A stretch of 64,000 nucleotides of DNA from Candidatus Woesearchaeota archaeon. Lineage in GTDB: Archaea; Nanobdellota; Nanobdellia; Woesearchaeales; GW2011-AR15. The stretch covers positions 1-64,000 of the forward strand of contig JAFGJW010000001.1 of assembly GCA_016928835.1 (NCBI GenBank). The letters are read 5' to 3'. Position numbers and translations under genes: made by a program. The notes below the pieces were generated by a model, which searched no databases, had not been told where the DNA came from, and saw nothing but the letters and a program-made list of their open reading frames with translations. Of this stretch, positions 16,336-26,056 are shown piece by piece. Numbering within the stretch: position 1 is the stretch's first letter; each line of letters begins with the position of its first letter.

Positions 16336-18447
16336 ATGAAATATAAAATATGTCTCCTATTTTTCCTTTATATGGTAGCAATTGTCTCTGCTGAAGAATC
16401 TATCTTAATATCGACATATTATAATAATAACACCTTTGAAATAACCTCTCTTCAAATAATAACAAAGAATGCCTATTACAACTCCTTCTATGCTGAAAAT
16501 CTGATAAAAGATAAACTCGAGTACAAATTTTATTTTTATGACGGGGGGGGAAATGCCTTGCTAACAAAAAATCCAGATTTTTCATTTAATACTATAATTA
16601 GATACGATCAAAACATTGCACAAATGGCTATTGCAGAAGATAACCAAATAATCCACCTGAGGAATCTTTCCTTCTGTAATTATAATAACATTTGCGAGTA
16701 TTGTGACTCAACCAATTGTACAAGTATTGAAAATGCTCTCATTTGCACTGATTGTGCTGTTAGTGGTAAGGACAATTTTTGTAATGTTGTTGATGATGGT
16801 ATATGTGACCCAGATTGTATTAGCCAATATGAGTGTGGCCCAGATTGTGGAAATGATTGTATTGAAAGTCAATTTTTCTTAACTAATTGTGATGACTATA
16901 ATGGCACAATATGCACTTCACAACAAAAATGTACTGGAGGCGTCATATATATATCCAACTCCAAAGAAATGTGTTGCGTAAATGGAGTTTGTGAGAACAC
17001 CCAAAAAATAGCAGCAAAAGAGGATAATACTCTGTTACAAGAAGAGAAAAAAAGTTACACTTGGATTTTTGTTGTTCTTGCGTCAATAATTGTTCTAACT
17101 GTATCGATATATTTCATTAAAAAGAAAAACTTAATTGTGGTTTCTTTGTTTGCAGTTGTTGTTTTATCCTCAGGCTTGGTTTTAATTTTCTCCCAAACTA
17201 ATCAAAGTAAGATTACGGGATACGTTCCAGCAGGGAATCCAGTTGGAAACATGCTTTCACGTACAACACCTTATTATACACCTATAGATACCGACTGGCC
17301 AAATTGGTATGCAGGAGAGAGCATAGATCTTCCATCAATAGAATATTGTAGGATTTACAGAGATCTCGGAAGCTTTTATGCAAATGTCAGATGCCAGGGA
17401 AGTGGTGTTGCTGATTTCAATGGTGTTTTAAAAGTCTGCAGATATTATTCCATTAAAACTTCAAAAGAAGCAAGTGAAGCTGATTGTTATCATGACCCTG
17501 AATTTAATAGGGGTAGGACAGCCAGCGGCACTAATCCGACACCAAGAATAACCGTAGCTTGTCCTCCAGAGTTAGATTTTGGAACTGAAATTTATATTGA
17601 TTTTGGTGAGCATGACTGGACTGGATGTTTTATATGTGAAGATAGGGGCGGAGCAATAAAAATATCCGATGGTTCAGATGGGTTAATTCCAGGGCAATAT
17701 CACTTTGATGTATATGTTGGTGTGGGTGAACAAGCCCTTCAAAGGCATCCTCTTCCAGATTATGCAAATGTCTACCTTGGATGTGGCGGAGTAGAGCCAA
17801 GACCTATCGATGATGCTGGCGACGATTCACCTACACCATCATTGCCTGACACTTCTCCTCCAGATGCAGCACCTCCTGAAATGACTGTGCCAGATGAAAT
17901 TGTAAGGGGAGAACAGCTCGGCTATTATTATCTTAATCCGTCATTCAGAGTTGGGTTGGATATTGATATCAATAAAATAGATGAAGTAACCGCAGAGGCA
18001 AGGCAATTAGTTGAATGGGCAGAGTCTCAATTAAGCTTGACTGAAGAAGATATCCAGGATTATCTCGATTCAAATAATTATGATGATTGGGCTATTGGAT
18101 ACTGTGATGTGTTTTCAGAAAATGATGAGCAATGTTTTGATGAGGGAAAAATAGGTTTTCTTGAGTCTGGCTTTTTTGCCATGAATTGTCGCCCTTGCCC
18201 TACTACCTGTGCTGAATATAGAAAAGAAGATTTGTGCAATCGTGATCCATGTAATTTGGATTGTGTATGGAATACTCAGCAATGTGTTTCGAAATCCTCA
18301 GTCGCTCTCGACTCTTACACAGTAAGATTCTGCGTTAATCTGGGCTCAACTATTTATGCTTATGAGCAGGCAACAAACCAATATACAGAAAAACCAGTGA
18401 CTCTGAAATTTGCCATATATTTCCCTAATCTTGCCCAGACCTATTGA
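16336..18447 (+). CDS. Cys-rich secreted protein with central membrane hairpin
   Basis: 703 residues. A Sec-type signal peptide (~1-18, cleavage near VSA), a first outer domain, a cysteine-dense stretch (~108-225: CNYNNICEYC, CNVVDDGICDPDC, CGPDCGNDC), two membrane helices (~240-262 and ~266-286), then a second domain with a Pro-rich linker near 495-525 and a cysteine-rich end (CRPCPTTC, CNRDPCNLDC). The DGICDPDC pattern recalls Notch/LNR-like calcium-binding disulfide modules. Last gene of the pilin-like run. Confidence 0.7.
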   Translation: MKYKICLLFFLYMVAIVSAEESILISTYYNNNTFEITSLQIITKNAYYNSFYAENLIKDKLEYKFYFYDGGGNALLTKNPDFSFNTIIRYDQNIAQMAIAEDNQIIHLRNLSFCNYNNICEYCDSTNCTSIENALICTDCAVSGKDNFCNVVDDGICDPDCISQYECGPDCGNDCIESQFFLTNCDDYNGTICTSQQKCTGGVIYISNSKEMCCVNGVCENTQKIAAKEDNTLLQEEKKSYTWIFVVLASIIVLTVSIYFIKKKNLIVVSLFAVVVLSSGLVLIFSQTNQSKITGYVPAGNPVGNMLSRTTPYYTPIDTDWPNWYAGESIDLPSIEYCRIYRDLGSFYANVRCQGSGVADFNGVLKVCRYYSIKTSKEASEADCYHDPEFNRGRTASGTNPTPRITVACPPELDFGTEIYIDFGEHDWTGCFICEDRGGAIKISDGSDGLIPGQYHFDVYVGVGEQALQRHPLPDYANVYLGCGGVEPRPIDDAGDDSPTPSLPDTSPPDAAPPEMTVPDEIVRGEQLGYYYLNPSFRVGLDIDINKIDEVTAEARQLVEWAESQLSLTEEDIQDYLDSNNYDDWAIGYCDVFSENDEQCFDEGKIGFLESGFFAMNCRPCPTTCAEYRKEDLCNRDPCNLDCVWNTQQCVSKSSVALDSYTVRFCVNLGSTIYAYEQATNQYTEKPVTLKFAIYFPNLAQTY

Positions 18448-18532
18448 TCATTTTACCAATATATATTGCGTTTTCAAATAAAAGAAAAACTTTAATATAA
18501 GAAAACTTTCTTGAACCAATAGGGGGTGTTTT

Positions 18533-19774
18533 ATGATTAAGGTACCAGTTGAAATAATCTTCGATAAAATTAAGCAGAAGACTAATCTGTCTGATGCTGA
18601 TATTAAGGTTAAAATCAAGAAAAAACTTGACCAGCTTTCAGGTTTAATTAGCGAGGAAGGTGCTGCACATATTGTTGCCAATGAACTCGGAGTGAAATTG
18701 TTTGAGGACATTGGACAACTTCAAATTAAAAATATTCTGCCAGGCATGAGAAATGTAGAGGTTCTTGGCAAAGTCCTTCGCATATATGATATAAGAGAGT
18801 TTGAGACAGAGAATAGAAAAGGCAAGCTCGGATCTTTTGTTATTGGTGATGAAACTGGAGTTATTAGGATTTTGGCATGGAATGACAAATCCCAGATACT
18901 TGAAAAACTTAAACCAGAACAGATTGTTAAAATTGAGAATGGTTATGCCAGAGAAAACAACCGGGGGAAGACCGAGGTACATCTTGGAGACAGAAGCAAG
19001 GTGTTGGTTAATCCTGCTGGAGCTAAAGATATACAAACAGGAGGAAGAAGAAAAAATATTTCTGGGTTGCAGGAAAATGAGGATAATGTTGAGTTGCTGG
19101 GAACAATAGTCCAGGTTTTTGATCCCAGGTATTTTGAGATATGTCCAGAATGCGGAAAAAGAGTTCGAGAAAAAGAAGGGAAATGGGTTTGTGACACACA
19201 CAAAGAGATAGTGCCAAGTTATGCTTATGTACTGAATTTATTTCTTGATGATGGCACAGATAACATCCGAGTTGTTTTGTGGCGAAATCAAGCCCAAAGA
19301 CTTTTACAAAAAACAGATGAAGAAATTGTTGATTATAAAGACAAGTCTTTTGAAGAGATTAAGAATGAACTTCTTGGGAAGATTGTTAAGTTTGTCGGCA
19401 GGACTTCTAAAAATGAGATGTTTGGAAGAATAGAGTTTATTCCACAAATAGTTATTGTGAACCCAGACCCAGAAGAAGAAATAAGACGGTTAGATGAGGA
19501 AGTGAAAAAAGTGATTCAGGAGAAGCCAATGGAAGGATCTGTTGAAGAAGAAAAAGAAGATTATAGAGAGGAAGTTGATGAAGAGCAAGTAGTATCATCA
19601 ACAGAGGAGAATAATGTTCCTAGAGCAGAGAAAACAGATAAGATTGAGCCACAGCAGGCCAGCGATGATGAAGAAGAGAGTTCTACTAATACCGATGAGG
19701 ATGAAGCAGAGGAGGCACAGGACAATCTAGATGAAGAAATCCTCTCCCTTGAAGATTTGGAATCATTAGAGTGA
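18533..19774 (+). CDS. rpa: RPA-like single-stranded DNA-binding protein
   Basis: Archaeal replication protein A, binding single-stranded DNA in replication and repair. 413 residues: a helical N-terminal part (~1-62), a first OB fold (~70-160, VEVLGKVLRIYDIREF...GSFVIGDETG..RILAWN), a second OB fold (~183-300) carrying a zinc site (Cys204, Cys207, Cys220, His223), and an acidic tail (~325-413) likely to bind partner proteins. GGGGGTG upstream serves as ribosome-binding site. It is followed by a small conserved gene and radA, a recombination-replication group. Confidence 0.9.
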   Translation: MIKVPVEIIFDKIKQKTNLSDADIKVKIKKKLDQLSGLISEEGAAHIVANELGVKLFEDIGQLQIKNILPGMRNVEVLGKVLRIYDIREFETENRKGKLGSFVIGDETGVIRILAWNDKSQILEKLKPEQIVKIENGYARENNRGKTEVHLGDRSKVLVNPAGAKDIQTGGRRKNISGLQENEDNVELLGTIVQVFDPRYFEICPECGKRVREKEGKWVCDTHKEIVPSYAYVLNLFLDDGTDNIRVVLWRNQAQRLLQKTDEEIVDYKDKSFEEIKNELLGKIVKFVGRTSKNEMFGRIEFIPQIVIVNPDPEEEIRRLDEEVKKVIQEKPMEGSVEEEKEDYREEVDEEQVVSSTEENNVPRAEKTDKIEPQQASDDEEESSTNTDEDEAEEAQDNLDEEILSLEDLESLE

Positions 19775-19856
19775 AGAGATAGCACTGGACACACTGGACA
19801 TTCTCGCGTAGGATTAATAAATGAGTTACAATATCTATGGTACTAGCTGAATTAAA

Positions 19857-19891
19857 GTTCAGCCAACTCCCACCACCAATGTGGTGCTGAA
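19857..19891 (+). promoter_or_regulatory. Hairpin in the leader of the gene at 19925
   Basis: CACCAC (19871-19876), loop CAAT and GTGGTG (19881-19886) form a perfect 6-bp stem; TTCAG before and CTGAA after can extend it past an internal bulge. It lies between the rpa stop and the strong ribosome-binding site of the next gene, so it could be a terminator for rpa or a leader element. Confidence 0.45.
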
Positions 19892-19924
19892 ATAAAAACC
19901 GAACAGGAATGGAGGTGAATCGGA

Positions 19925-20203
19925 ATGAAGAACGGAGTTCAGGACGGTAGAAATCTACCTGAAAAAAAATTTAGAGCTGGAGCTGTTACAGCTACAGTCT
20001 GGAAAAATACAAAAGAAAAGAGCGGTTCAATATACGAGTTTAGGACCGTTAGTTTTGAAAGGAGATATAGAGACAACAAAGGCGAGTGGCAGAGCACTAA
20101 TTCTTTGAGATCAAATGATCTGCCTAAAGCAGTACTCGTATTAAATAAAGCTTATGAGTATCTGGCCTTAACTGAGCAAGAGAATGCGTTAGAGGATATC
20201 TGA
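19925..20203 (+). CDS. Small conserved protein between rpa and radA
   Basis: 92 residues, with a strong GGAGGTG ribosome-binding site nine bases before ATG 19925. The core ([55 protein letters not shown]) is beta-rich then a helix, like small DNA-binding or PC4-like folds. Hypothetical proteins of this type recur in DPANN and phages to my knowledge, without firm function. Its position argues for a role with single-stranded DNA. Confidence 0.7.
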   Translation: MKNGVQDGRNLPEKKFRAGAVTATVWKNTKEKSGSIYEFRTVSFERRYRDNKGEWQSTNSLRSNDLPKAVLVLNKAYEYLALTEQENALEDI

Positions 20204-20219
20204 CTTTTTGGTGGTTATT

Positions 20220-21188
20220 ATGACAAGGACAAATGAGAATTCAGCTGATGAAAAAAAGGAATTTGCAATCATGGATTTGCCAGGAGTTGGAGCTGCGACT
20301 GCAGAGAAGCTAGAATTGGCAGGATATAATGATCTTATGTCAATCGCGGTAGCTTCACCAGGAGAATTAGTAGAGACAACTGGTGTTGGAGAGAGCATTG
20401 CTAAGAGGATAATCCAAGCTGCAAGAGCTTCATTAGAGATGGGTTTTGAATCAGGTGATGAGATTTTAAAGAGAAGAGAAAATATCTTGAAGATTAAAAC
20501 GGGTTCAAATAATCTGGATGAATTGCTTGGCGGCGGAATTGAGACAAGTGCAATTACTGAGTGTTTTGGTGAATTTGGTTCTGGCAAGACCCAGATAGCT
20601 TTTGCTCTGGCTGTCATGTCACAGAAGCACGACCCAAGCTCAGTGGTTGTTTTCATTGACACTGAAAATACTTTTAGACCAGAAAGAATTGCGCAATTAG
20701 CAAAGGCTAAAGGACTTAATCCTGATAAGGTCTTGAAAAATGTTAGGGTTGCAAGAGCATACAACAGTGATCACCAGATGTTGCTGGTGGAGAAAATATC
20801 TGACTTAATAAACAAGCAAAAGCTTAATGTAAAGGTTGTGATTGTTGACTCACTTACCTCTCATTTTAGGGCTGAGTTTGTTGGTAGAGGTACGCTTGCT
20901 GAGCGGCAGCAAAAATTGAATAGACATATGCACGACCTCTTAAAACTGGCAGACAGTTATAATACTTGTGTGTATGTGACAAACCAGGTAATGTCTAGGC
21001 CCGATGTCTTCTTTGGCGATCCAACTGTAGCAATTGGTGGCCATATTGTGGCACATAACTCTACATACAGAGTTTACCTTAGAAAAGGTAAGAAAGGTAG
21101 CAGAGTTGCTAAACTTGTTGATAGTCCTTCTCTGCCTGAAAAAGAAGCTGCCTTTTTTGTGGATGCAAACGGGCTAAGAGACATATAA
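20220..21188 (+). CDS. radA: RadA recombinase
   Basis: Archaeal RecA/Rad51 homologue that forms filaments on single-stranded DNA and drives strand exchange. 322 residues from ATG 20220 (a TTG 12 bases upstream is not needed). Order: helix-hairpin-helix DNA-binding domain (~10-70, [12 protein letters not shown] and [12 protein letters not shown]), linker, ATPase core with Walker [10 protein letters not shown] and Walker [30 protein letters not shown], and TNQV loop. Length and motifs are complete; no intein, although radA often has one in archaea. Confidence 0.95.
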   Translation: MTRTNENSADEKKEFAIMDLPGVGAATAEKLELAGYNDLMSIAVASPGELVETTGVGESIAKRIIQAARASLEMGFESGDEILKRRENILKIKTGSNNLDELLGGGIETSAITECFGEFGSGKTQIAFALAVMSQKHDPSSVVVFIDTENTFRPERIAQLAKAKGLNPDKVLKNVRVARAYNSDHQMLLVEKISDLINKQKLNVKVVIVDSLTSHFRAEFVGRGTLAERQQKLNRHMHDLLKLADSYNTCVYVTNQVMSRPDVFFGDPTVAIGGHIVAHNSTYRVYLRKGKKGSRVAKLVDSPSLPEKEAAFFVDANGLRDI

Positions 21189-21283
21189 TCTCTTTTTATT
21201 TTTTTTAAATTAACACACACGCTTTCTTTATACCTATTTCTTTCGATAATTTTATAAAGATTTGTCCTTTAAAAAATGTCAGT

Positions 21284-21844
21284 ATGATTGAACTGACAAT
21301 TATTGGCAGAGGAGGACAAGGAGCTAAAACTGCTGCCCAGCTACTAGCAGAAGCTGCAATGGAGACAGGTAAATATGTACAATCTTTTCCAGAGTACGGG
21401 CCTGAGAGAGCGGGGGCACCTGTCAAGGCTTTTACAAGGATTGATGATTCGCTTGTTAGGGTTCACTGTGCTGTTAATAACCCGGATATTGTTGGTGTAA
21501 CAGACCCAACATTATTAAAAGCAGTTAATGTAACAGAAGGTCTTAAACAGAGCGGCATACTTGTAGTTAATACTGAGGATTCTCCGGAGGCTATTAAAAA
21601 AAAACTTAATTTTAATGGTAAAGTATTTACGCTAGATGCAACCAGGATATCTATTGATACAGTTGGAAAAAATTTACCAAACATGCCTATCCTAGGTGCT
21701 ATATTAAAAGCAACTGACATTGTGCCTCTAGATATACTCCGCGAAATGGTCCGTCATAAATTTGAAAAAAAGATTGGTAAGGATTTGACAGATAAAAATA
21801 TACTAGCTATAGAAGAAGGACACAAAGAGGTAAAAAATGCCTGA
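21284..21844 (+). CDS. porC: 2-oxoacid:ferredoxin oxidoreductase gamma subunit
   Basis: Gamma subunit of the pyruvate or related 2-oxoacid:ferredoxin oxidoreductase, which converts the acid, CoA and ferredoxin to acyl-CoA and reduced ferredoxin. GRGGQGAKTAAQLLAEAA and FPEYGPERAGAPVKAF are the diagnostic segments. 186 residues, full length. First of four genes in the order gamma, delta, alpha, beta; it overlaps the delta gene by eight bases. Confidence 0.9.
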   Translation: MIELTIIGRGGQGAKTAAQLLAEAAMETGKYVQSFPEYGPERAGAPVKAFTRIDDSLVRVHCAVNNPDIVGVTDPTLLKAVNVTEGLKQSGILVVNTEDSPEAIKKKLNFNGKVFTLDATRISIDTVGKNLPNMPILGAILKATDIVPLDILREMVRHKFEKKIGKDLTDKNILAIEEGHKEVKNA

Positions 21845-22127
21845 GCCAAGCTGGAAAGAAATACCAACAGGAGGCCTTATAGTGAAGCCTGGCAATGCAG
21901 ATAACTATAAGACTGGGGGGTGGAGAACATACAGGCCAATTAGAGATCCAAATAAGTGCACAAACTGTCTCCTCTGTTTTATATACTGCCCAGATTCTGC
22001 AATAAAAGTGAAAGATGGAAAGATTAGTCATATTGACTATGATCATTGCAAGGGTTGCTTAATATGTGAAAAAGAGTGTCCTGTAAAAGCTATATCTCAT
22101 AAATCAGAAACAGAAATAAAAGAATAA
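21837..22127 (+). CDS. porD: 2-oxoacid:ferredoxin oxidoreductase delta subunit
   Basis: Small ferredoxin-like subunit, 96 residues, with two 4Fe-4S motifs: CTNCLLCFIYCP and CKGCLICEKECP. It passes electrons from the TPP site to external ferredoxin. The N-terminal WKEIPTGG and GGWRTYRP segments are typical of PorD. Overlaps the gamma gene. Confidence 0.92.
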   Translation: MPEPSWKEIPTGGLIVKPGNADNYKTGGWRTYRPIRDPNKCTNCLLCFIYCPDSAIKVKDGKISHIDYDHCKGCLICEKECPVKAISHKSETEIKE

Positions 22128-22129
22128 AA

Positions 22130-23287
22130 ATGAAACTGGCATTATCAGGTAACGAAGCTGCTGCTTATGCGATGAAACATATTAATCCAGATGTTGTTCC
22201 GGCTTTTCCAATAACTCCGCAAACAGAGATTATGCATAACTTTGCCGGATTTGTTGCAGATGGGGAGGTAGATACAGAAATGATTCTTGTAGAATCCGAG
22301 CATAGTGCAATGTCTGCAGCTGTTGGTGCTGCATCTGCAGGTGCAAGAGTAATGACTGCCACCTCTGCAAATGGACTTGCATTAATGTTTGAGATAGTAT
22401 ATATCGCAGCATCAACAAGGTTGCCAATTGTTATGACAGTTGTTAACAGGGCATTATCTGGTCCTATCAACATCCATTGTGACCATTCTGACTCTATGGG
22501 CTGTCGTGACTCAGGCTGGATACAAATATATTCTGAAAATGCACAAGAAGTATATGATAATATCATTATTGGAATGAAATTAGCAGAGGATATGAAGATA
22601 AGGCTTCCGGTAATGGTCTGTCAAGACGGATTTATTACAAGCCATTCAATTGATGTTGTTGAGCCTCTTGAACCTGAGACTGTAAAGAACTTTATTGGAG
22701 AGCACAAAGCCATTTATCCCTTACTTGATGTGGAAAATCCTGTTACATATGGTCCACTTGATCTTTATGATTATTACTTTGAACATAAAAGACAGCAGGT
22801 TGATGCTATGTGGTATGTTAAACCAACACTTAGACAAATATTTGCAGATTTCTCGAAGATTTCTGGCAGGGCTTATGATATTATTGAAAAGTATTTTGTA
22901 GATGATGCTGATCAGGTTATAGTTACTATGAGCAGCACTGCTGGAACCGCAAAGGCGGAAGTAGATGAATTAAGGAAAAAAGGCCAGAAAGCAGGTCTAC
23001 TTAAAATAAAATTGTTTAGGCCCTTCCCTTATGAAGAAGTCAGCGAAGCACTTAAGAACGCTAAGCATATCGCAGTACTTGACAGATCACTTTCATTTGG
23101 AGCAGATGCGCCGCTTTATTCTGAGATCAAGTCTGCTCTTTACAATCAAAATAAAAAAATATGTAGTTATGTTTTTGGCTTAGGGGGGAGAGACATAAAC
23201 TTAGAAGATATTAAAAAAGTATTTAGTGAAATACAGAAACTCGATAATACCTGTCATGATATTAGGTTTATTGGGTTAAGAGATTAA
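22130..23287 (+). CDS. porA: 2-oxoacid:ferredoxin oxidoreductase alpha subunit
   Basis: 385 residues. GNEAAAYAMKHINPDVVPAFPITPQTEI and VESEHSAMSAAVGAASAGARVMTATSANGLALM are characteristic of the alpha chain; it shares the substrate pocket with the beta chain. Two bases after porD. The ITPQT segment agrees with pyruvate-type enzymes, but substrate choice cannot be fixed from sequence alone. Confidence 0.92.
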   Translation: MKLALSGNEAAAYAMKHINPDVVPAFPITPQTEIMHNFAGFVADGEVDTEMILVESEHSAMSAAVGAASAGARVMTATSANGLALMFEIVYIAASTRLPIVMTVVNRALSGPINIHCDHSDSMGCRDSGWIQIYSENAQEVYDNIIIGMKLAEDMKIRLPVMVCQDGFITSHSIDVVEPLEPETVKNFIGEHKAIYPLLDVENPVTYGPLDLYDYYFEHKRQQVDAMWYVKPTLRQIFADFSKISGRAYDIIEKYFVDDADQVIVTMSSTAGTAKAEVDELRKKGQKAGLLKIKLFRPFPYEEVSEALKNAKHIAVLDRSLSFGADAPLYSEIKSALYNQNKKICSYVFGLGGRDINLEDIKKVFSEIQKLDNTCHDIRFIGLRD

Positions 23288-23288
23288 A

Positions 23289-24206
23289 ATGGTAAATATT
23301 AAGGAATTTTCCAGCAGGGAAGAAAGATTGAGCAGCGGACACAGGCTCTGCGGAGGGTGTGGAGCACCGATTATTGCTAGGATGGTCACTAAAGCAACCA
23401 AGGACCCTGTGGTTATTGTGAATGCAACTGGATGCTTAGAGGTTGCCACAACCATCTACCCTTATACTGCATGGAAAGTTCCCTGGATGCACAATGCCTT
23501 TGAGAACGCTGCAGCGACTATTTCAGGTATTGAGACAGCCTTTAGAGCCCTTAAGAAGAAAGGGAAAATAAAAAAAGAAATAAAGTTCATTGCATTCGGT
23601 GGAGATGGTGGCACATATGATATTGGTTTGCAGAGCATGTCAGGTGCTTTTGAGAGGGGGCATAAATTTGTCTATGTCTGTTATGATAACGAAGCCTATA
23701 TGAATACTGGCATTCAGAGAAGCGGTGCTACCCCTTATGGTGCGAGCACTACAACAGCTCCTGCAGGCAAAGTTAAGCAAGGCAAGGAGCAGTTCAGGAA
23801 AGATTTGACAAGCATTGCTGCGGCCCACCATGTGCCTTATGTTGCTCAAGCAGCGCCGTCGGAATGGAATGATTTAATTACTAAAGCAGAAAAAGCTCTA
23901 AATGCAGATGGTCCTGCTTTTCTAAATGTGTTGTCACCATGCCCTAGAGGATGGAGATTCCCAGAAAACTTAACTATTGAGATATCCAAATTAGCCATAA
24001 AAACGAGATTCTGGCCGCTTATTGAAATTGAAAACGGTAAATGGACTTTGAACAAGGATATTACAAAACCACTGCCAATTAAAGAGTGGATCAAGTCCCA
24101 GGGCAGATATAGCCATCTTTTAAAACCAGGTAATGAAGCAATTATAGAAAAAATCCAGGAAAGAGTTAATAAGGATTGGGAAAAAATAAAAAAATTATGT
24201 TCTTAA
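23289..24206 (+). CDS. porB: 2-oxoacid:ferredoxin oxidoreductase beta subunit
   Basis: 305 residues; thiamine pyrophosphate and one 4Fe-4S cluster. RLCGGCGAP holds two cluster cysteines, VNATGCLEVATTIYP a third; the TPP motif is GDGGTYDIG...YDNEAYMNTG. ATPYGASTTTAPAG is typical of PorB. Completes the complex and, with radA just upstream, marks anabolic or fermentative acetyl-CoA metabolism in an otherwise small genome. Confidence 0.92.
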   Translation: MVNIKEFSSREERLSSGHRLCGGCGAPIIARMVTKATKDPVVIVNATGCLEVATTIYPYTAWKVPWMHNAFENAAATISGIETAFRALKKKGKIKKEIKFIAFGGDGGTYDIGLQSMSGAFERGHKFVYVCYDNEAYMNTGIQRSGATPYGASTTTAPAGKVKQGKEQFRKDLTSIAAAHHVPYVAQAAPSEWNDLITKAEKALNADGPAFLNVLSPCPRGWRFPENLTIEISKLAIKTRFWPLIEIENGKWTLNKDITKPLPIKEWIKSQGRYSHLLKPGNEAIIEKIQERVNKDWEKIKKLCS

Positions 24207-24214
24207 TTAGAGCA

Positions 24215-24550
24215 CTACTTTTTGAGCGGCTTTTTGCCTATCTTTGATCTTTTCTTTTTTGGCTGAGTTTTTTTAGCACTGGTCTTCTTGACAGCTGATT
24301 TTGCCTTCCTCACTGTTTTTTTAAAACCTTTCCTGGCTTTACCAGCCAATCTATGTTCCCATTTTTTCAGCTCTTCCAACAGTTCATTAAACAATTCTTT
24401 TCCTTCGTGTGATTTTAGTTTTCCCTTTTTTACAAGGTCTGCCACAGCTTTCTTAATTTTTCCTTTGTGCTTATATGCGGCAACACCAGCAGCAGAACCT
24501 GCTGCAGCAGCAAGACCCAAGAGAAAAAACTTTTTTGCTCCTTTTTTCAT
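24215..24550 (-). CDS. Lysine-rich protein with one N-terminal hydrophobic segment
   Basis: 111 residues from ATG 24550, which lies eight bases from a GAGGTG site; ATG 24556 would be too close. A hydrophobic stretch rich in Ala and Gly (~9-24) is followed by a strongly basic helical region and a Lys/Ser/Pro tail resembling histone H1-like tails. Possibly membrane-attached and binding nucleic acid or acidic polymers; function unknown. Confidence 0.6.
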   Translation of the reverse strand: MKKGAKKFFLLGLAAAAGSAAGVAAYKHKGKIKKAVADLVKKGKLKSHEGKELFNELLEELKKWEHRLAGKARKGFKKTVRKAKSAVKKTSAKKTQPKKKRSKIGKKPLKK

Positions 24551-24675
24551 AATCATTCACCTCTCTCTTTTCTTGATAATTTATTCTATTTAAATCTTTT
24601 TATTGGGTGCTAATATTCTTCATGTGGCTTTCCACTATCAATAAGAAAAGAAACTTTTTAATACTACTTTAGATA

Positions 24676-25143
24676 ATGTTTAGTGTAGCGAGGCTGATTC
24701 AAATCAATATGATTAGTCATCTTTTAATGATTTTTATGTTAGTTATCATATCTTCAAACTTTTTCAATCCAACTAACTTTGATTTTTTCCTTTTGTTCCT
24801 AGGCGGATGGCTGATTGATATTGATCATGTTTTGTATCATCTCATTACTGAAAAAAATCTATCCAAAAAAGAATTTAGAAAGATCCATACTTACCTGCAT
24901 AAATTTAATATCCCAAGATTTTACTTATTTCACACTATTGAATTCCTTTTATTATTGTTATTTATTAATAGGTATTATCTGAACATATCATACTTTATAG
25001 TGGGCTATGTTAGTCACCTTGTGCTTGACTCCATAGGATATATAATGTATTATAAGAATCTAAAGTGGATCAGACACTGGACTATCTTCTATTACTTGGC
25101 TGGAATTAAAAATAAATATACTAAGGAGAAAACCGTTCTTTGA
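24676..25143 (+). CDS. Multi-span membrane protein with conserved D-x-D-H and His residues
   Basis: 155 residues, about four membrane helices. GGWLIDIDHVLYH, HTYLHKFN, FHTIEF and SHLVLDSI place acidic and histidine residues at helix ends as in the YdjM/DUF457 group annotated as membrane-bound metal-dependent hydrolases. Metal binding is inferred from this pattern. Convergent with deoxyhypusine synthase, overlapping it by 23 bases. Confidence 0.6.
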   Translation: MFSVARLIQINMISHLLMIFMLVIISSNFFNPTNFDFFLLFLGGWLIDIDHVLYHLITEKNLSKKEFRKIHTYLHKFNIPRFYLFHTIEFLLLLLFINRYYLNISYFIVGYVSHLVLDSIGYIMYYKNLKWIRHWTIFYYLAGIKNKYTKEKTVL

Positions 25144-26056
25144 CAGAAGCGTAGATCATAGGCAAAGCAATAGTTGCATCACAAACAACATCAACAAAAT
25201 CTGCGTCTGCACTCATTTTGCCCCATGAGATTCCCTCCCTTAGAACTGCTCCGCTGCTGCCTCCAGGCTCAGGTCTGTCCATTGTGATTTGTATGCCATA
25301 TCTAGCAGAGCTAGGTGAGAACTGCATTGCCTGCTGAACATAATTTTTTGGAACGCCTCCGCCAATATAAAAAACACCGGGGTTCTTGCAGCCCCACGCA
25401 ATATTAATAATCTCTTTTAAATCTTCAAATGCATTAACTTGAATCTTTTTTCCTTTTGCCAGGTTTCCCCAAATCATCAATCCAATGCCAGAATCAGCAA
25501 TTGCAGGACAAAATATTGGGATTTTATTCTTATAGCATATATTCAGGATTGAATCTTCTTGTTCTATTAATGAACCGATTTTGTGGAGGAGCTGAGTTAT
25601 ATTCATAGGCTCTGATGATAATGCATTAAAATTCTTTGAAAAAAATTCTTCCATCTTCTCATAAACTTGGTTAGGCATAAAAGCATCATATATCCTGTCA
25701 ATACCTTTTGCATGGAGTTCAGCATCGCTTGCATATGGATTGCCCTGATAATGGCTGAATCCCAGGCTTTCCACAAGATCATGTGTAAGATTAGCGCCAG
25801 TTGTAACTAATACATGAATATAGCCTCTTTTTAACATGTCAATGATAATATTTTTCATCCCTCCCGGCACCATTGCCCCAGCAAGGCCTAGAAAGATTTT
25901 GCAGTCTTTATCCTTAATCATCTTCTCATATATATCAACTGCTTTTGCTATTCTCCCCCCACCCATCACTCCGCTTTGTTTCATCTGATTGACTAGTTCA
26001 TTTACAGTAATCTTATCTCTAATGTCAATCTGTTTGACTTTCTTTAATCTCTTCAT
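25121..26056 (-). CDS. dys: Deoxyhypusine synthase
   Basis: Transfers the aminobutyl group of spermidine to a lysine of aIF5A. 311 residues, close to family length. Seen: GLAGAMVPGGMKNII, TTGANLTHDLVE, YIGGGVPKN, RPEPGGSSGA and the active-site segment ISWGKM with the lysine that carries the intermediate. It overlaps speD by four bases, linking spermidine supply to its main use. aIF5A itself is not in the window. Confidence 0.93.
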   Translation of the reverse strand: MKRLKKVKQIDIRDKITVNELVNQMKQSGVMGGGRIAKAVDIYEKMIKDKDCKIFLGLAGAMVPGGMKNIIIDMLKRGYIHVLVTTGANLTHDLVESLGFSHYQGNPYASDAELHAKGIDRIYDAFMPNQVYEKMEEFFSKNFNALSSEPMNITQLLHKIGSLIEQEDSILNICYKNKIPIFCPAIADSGIGLMIWGNLAKGKKIQVNAFEDLKEIINIAWGCKNPGVFYIGGGVPKNYVQQAMQFSPSSARYGIQITMDRPEPGGSSGAVLREGISWGKMSADADFVDVVCDATIALPMIYASVKERFSP

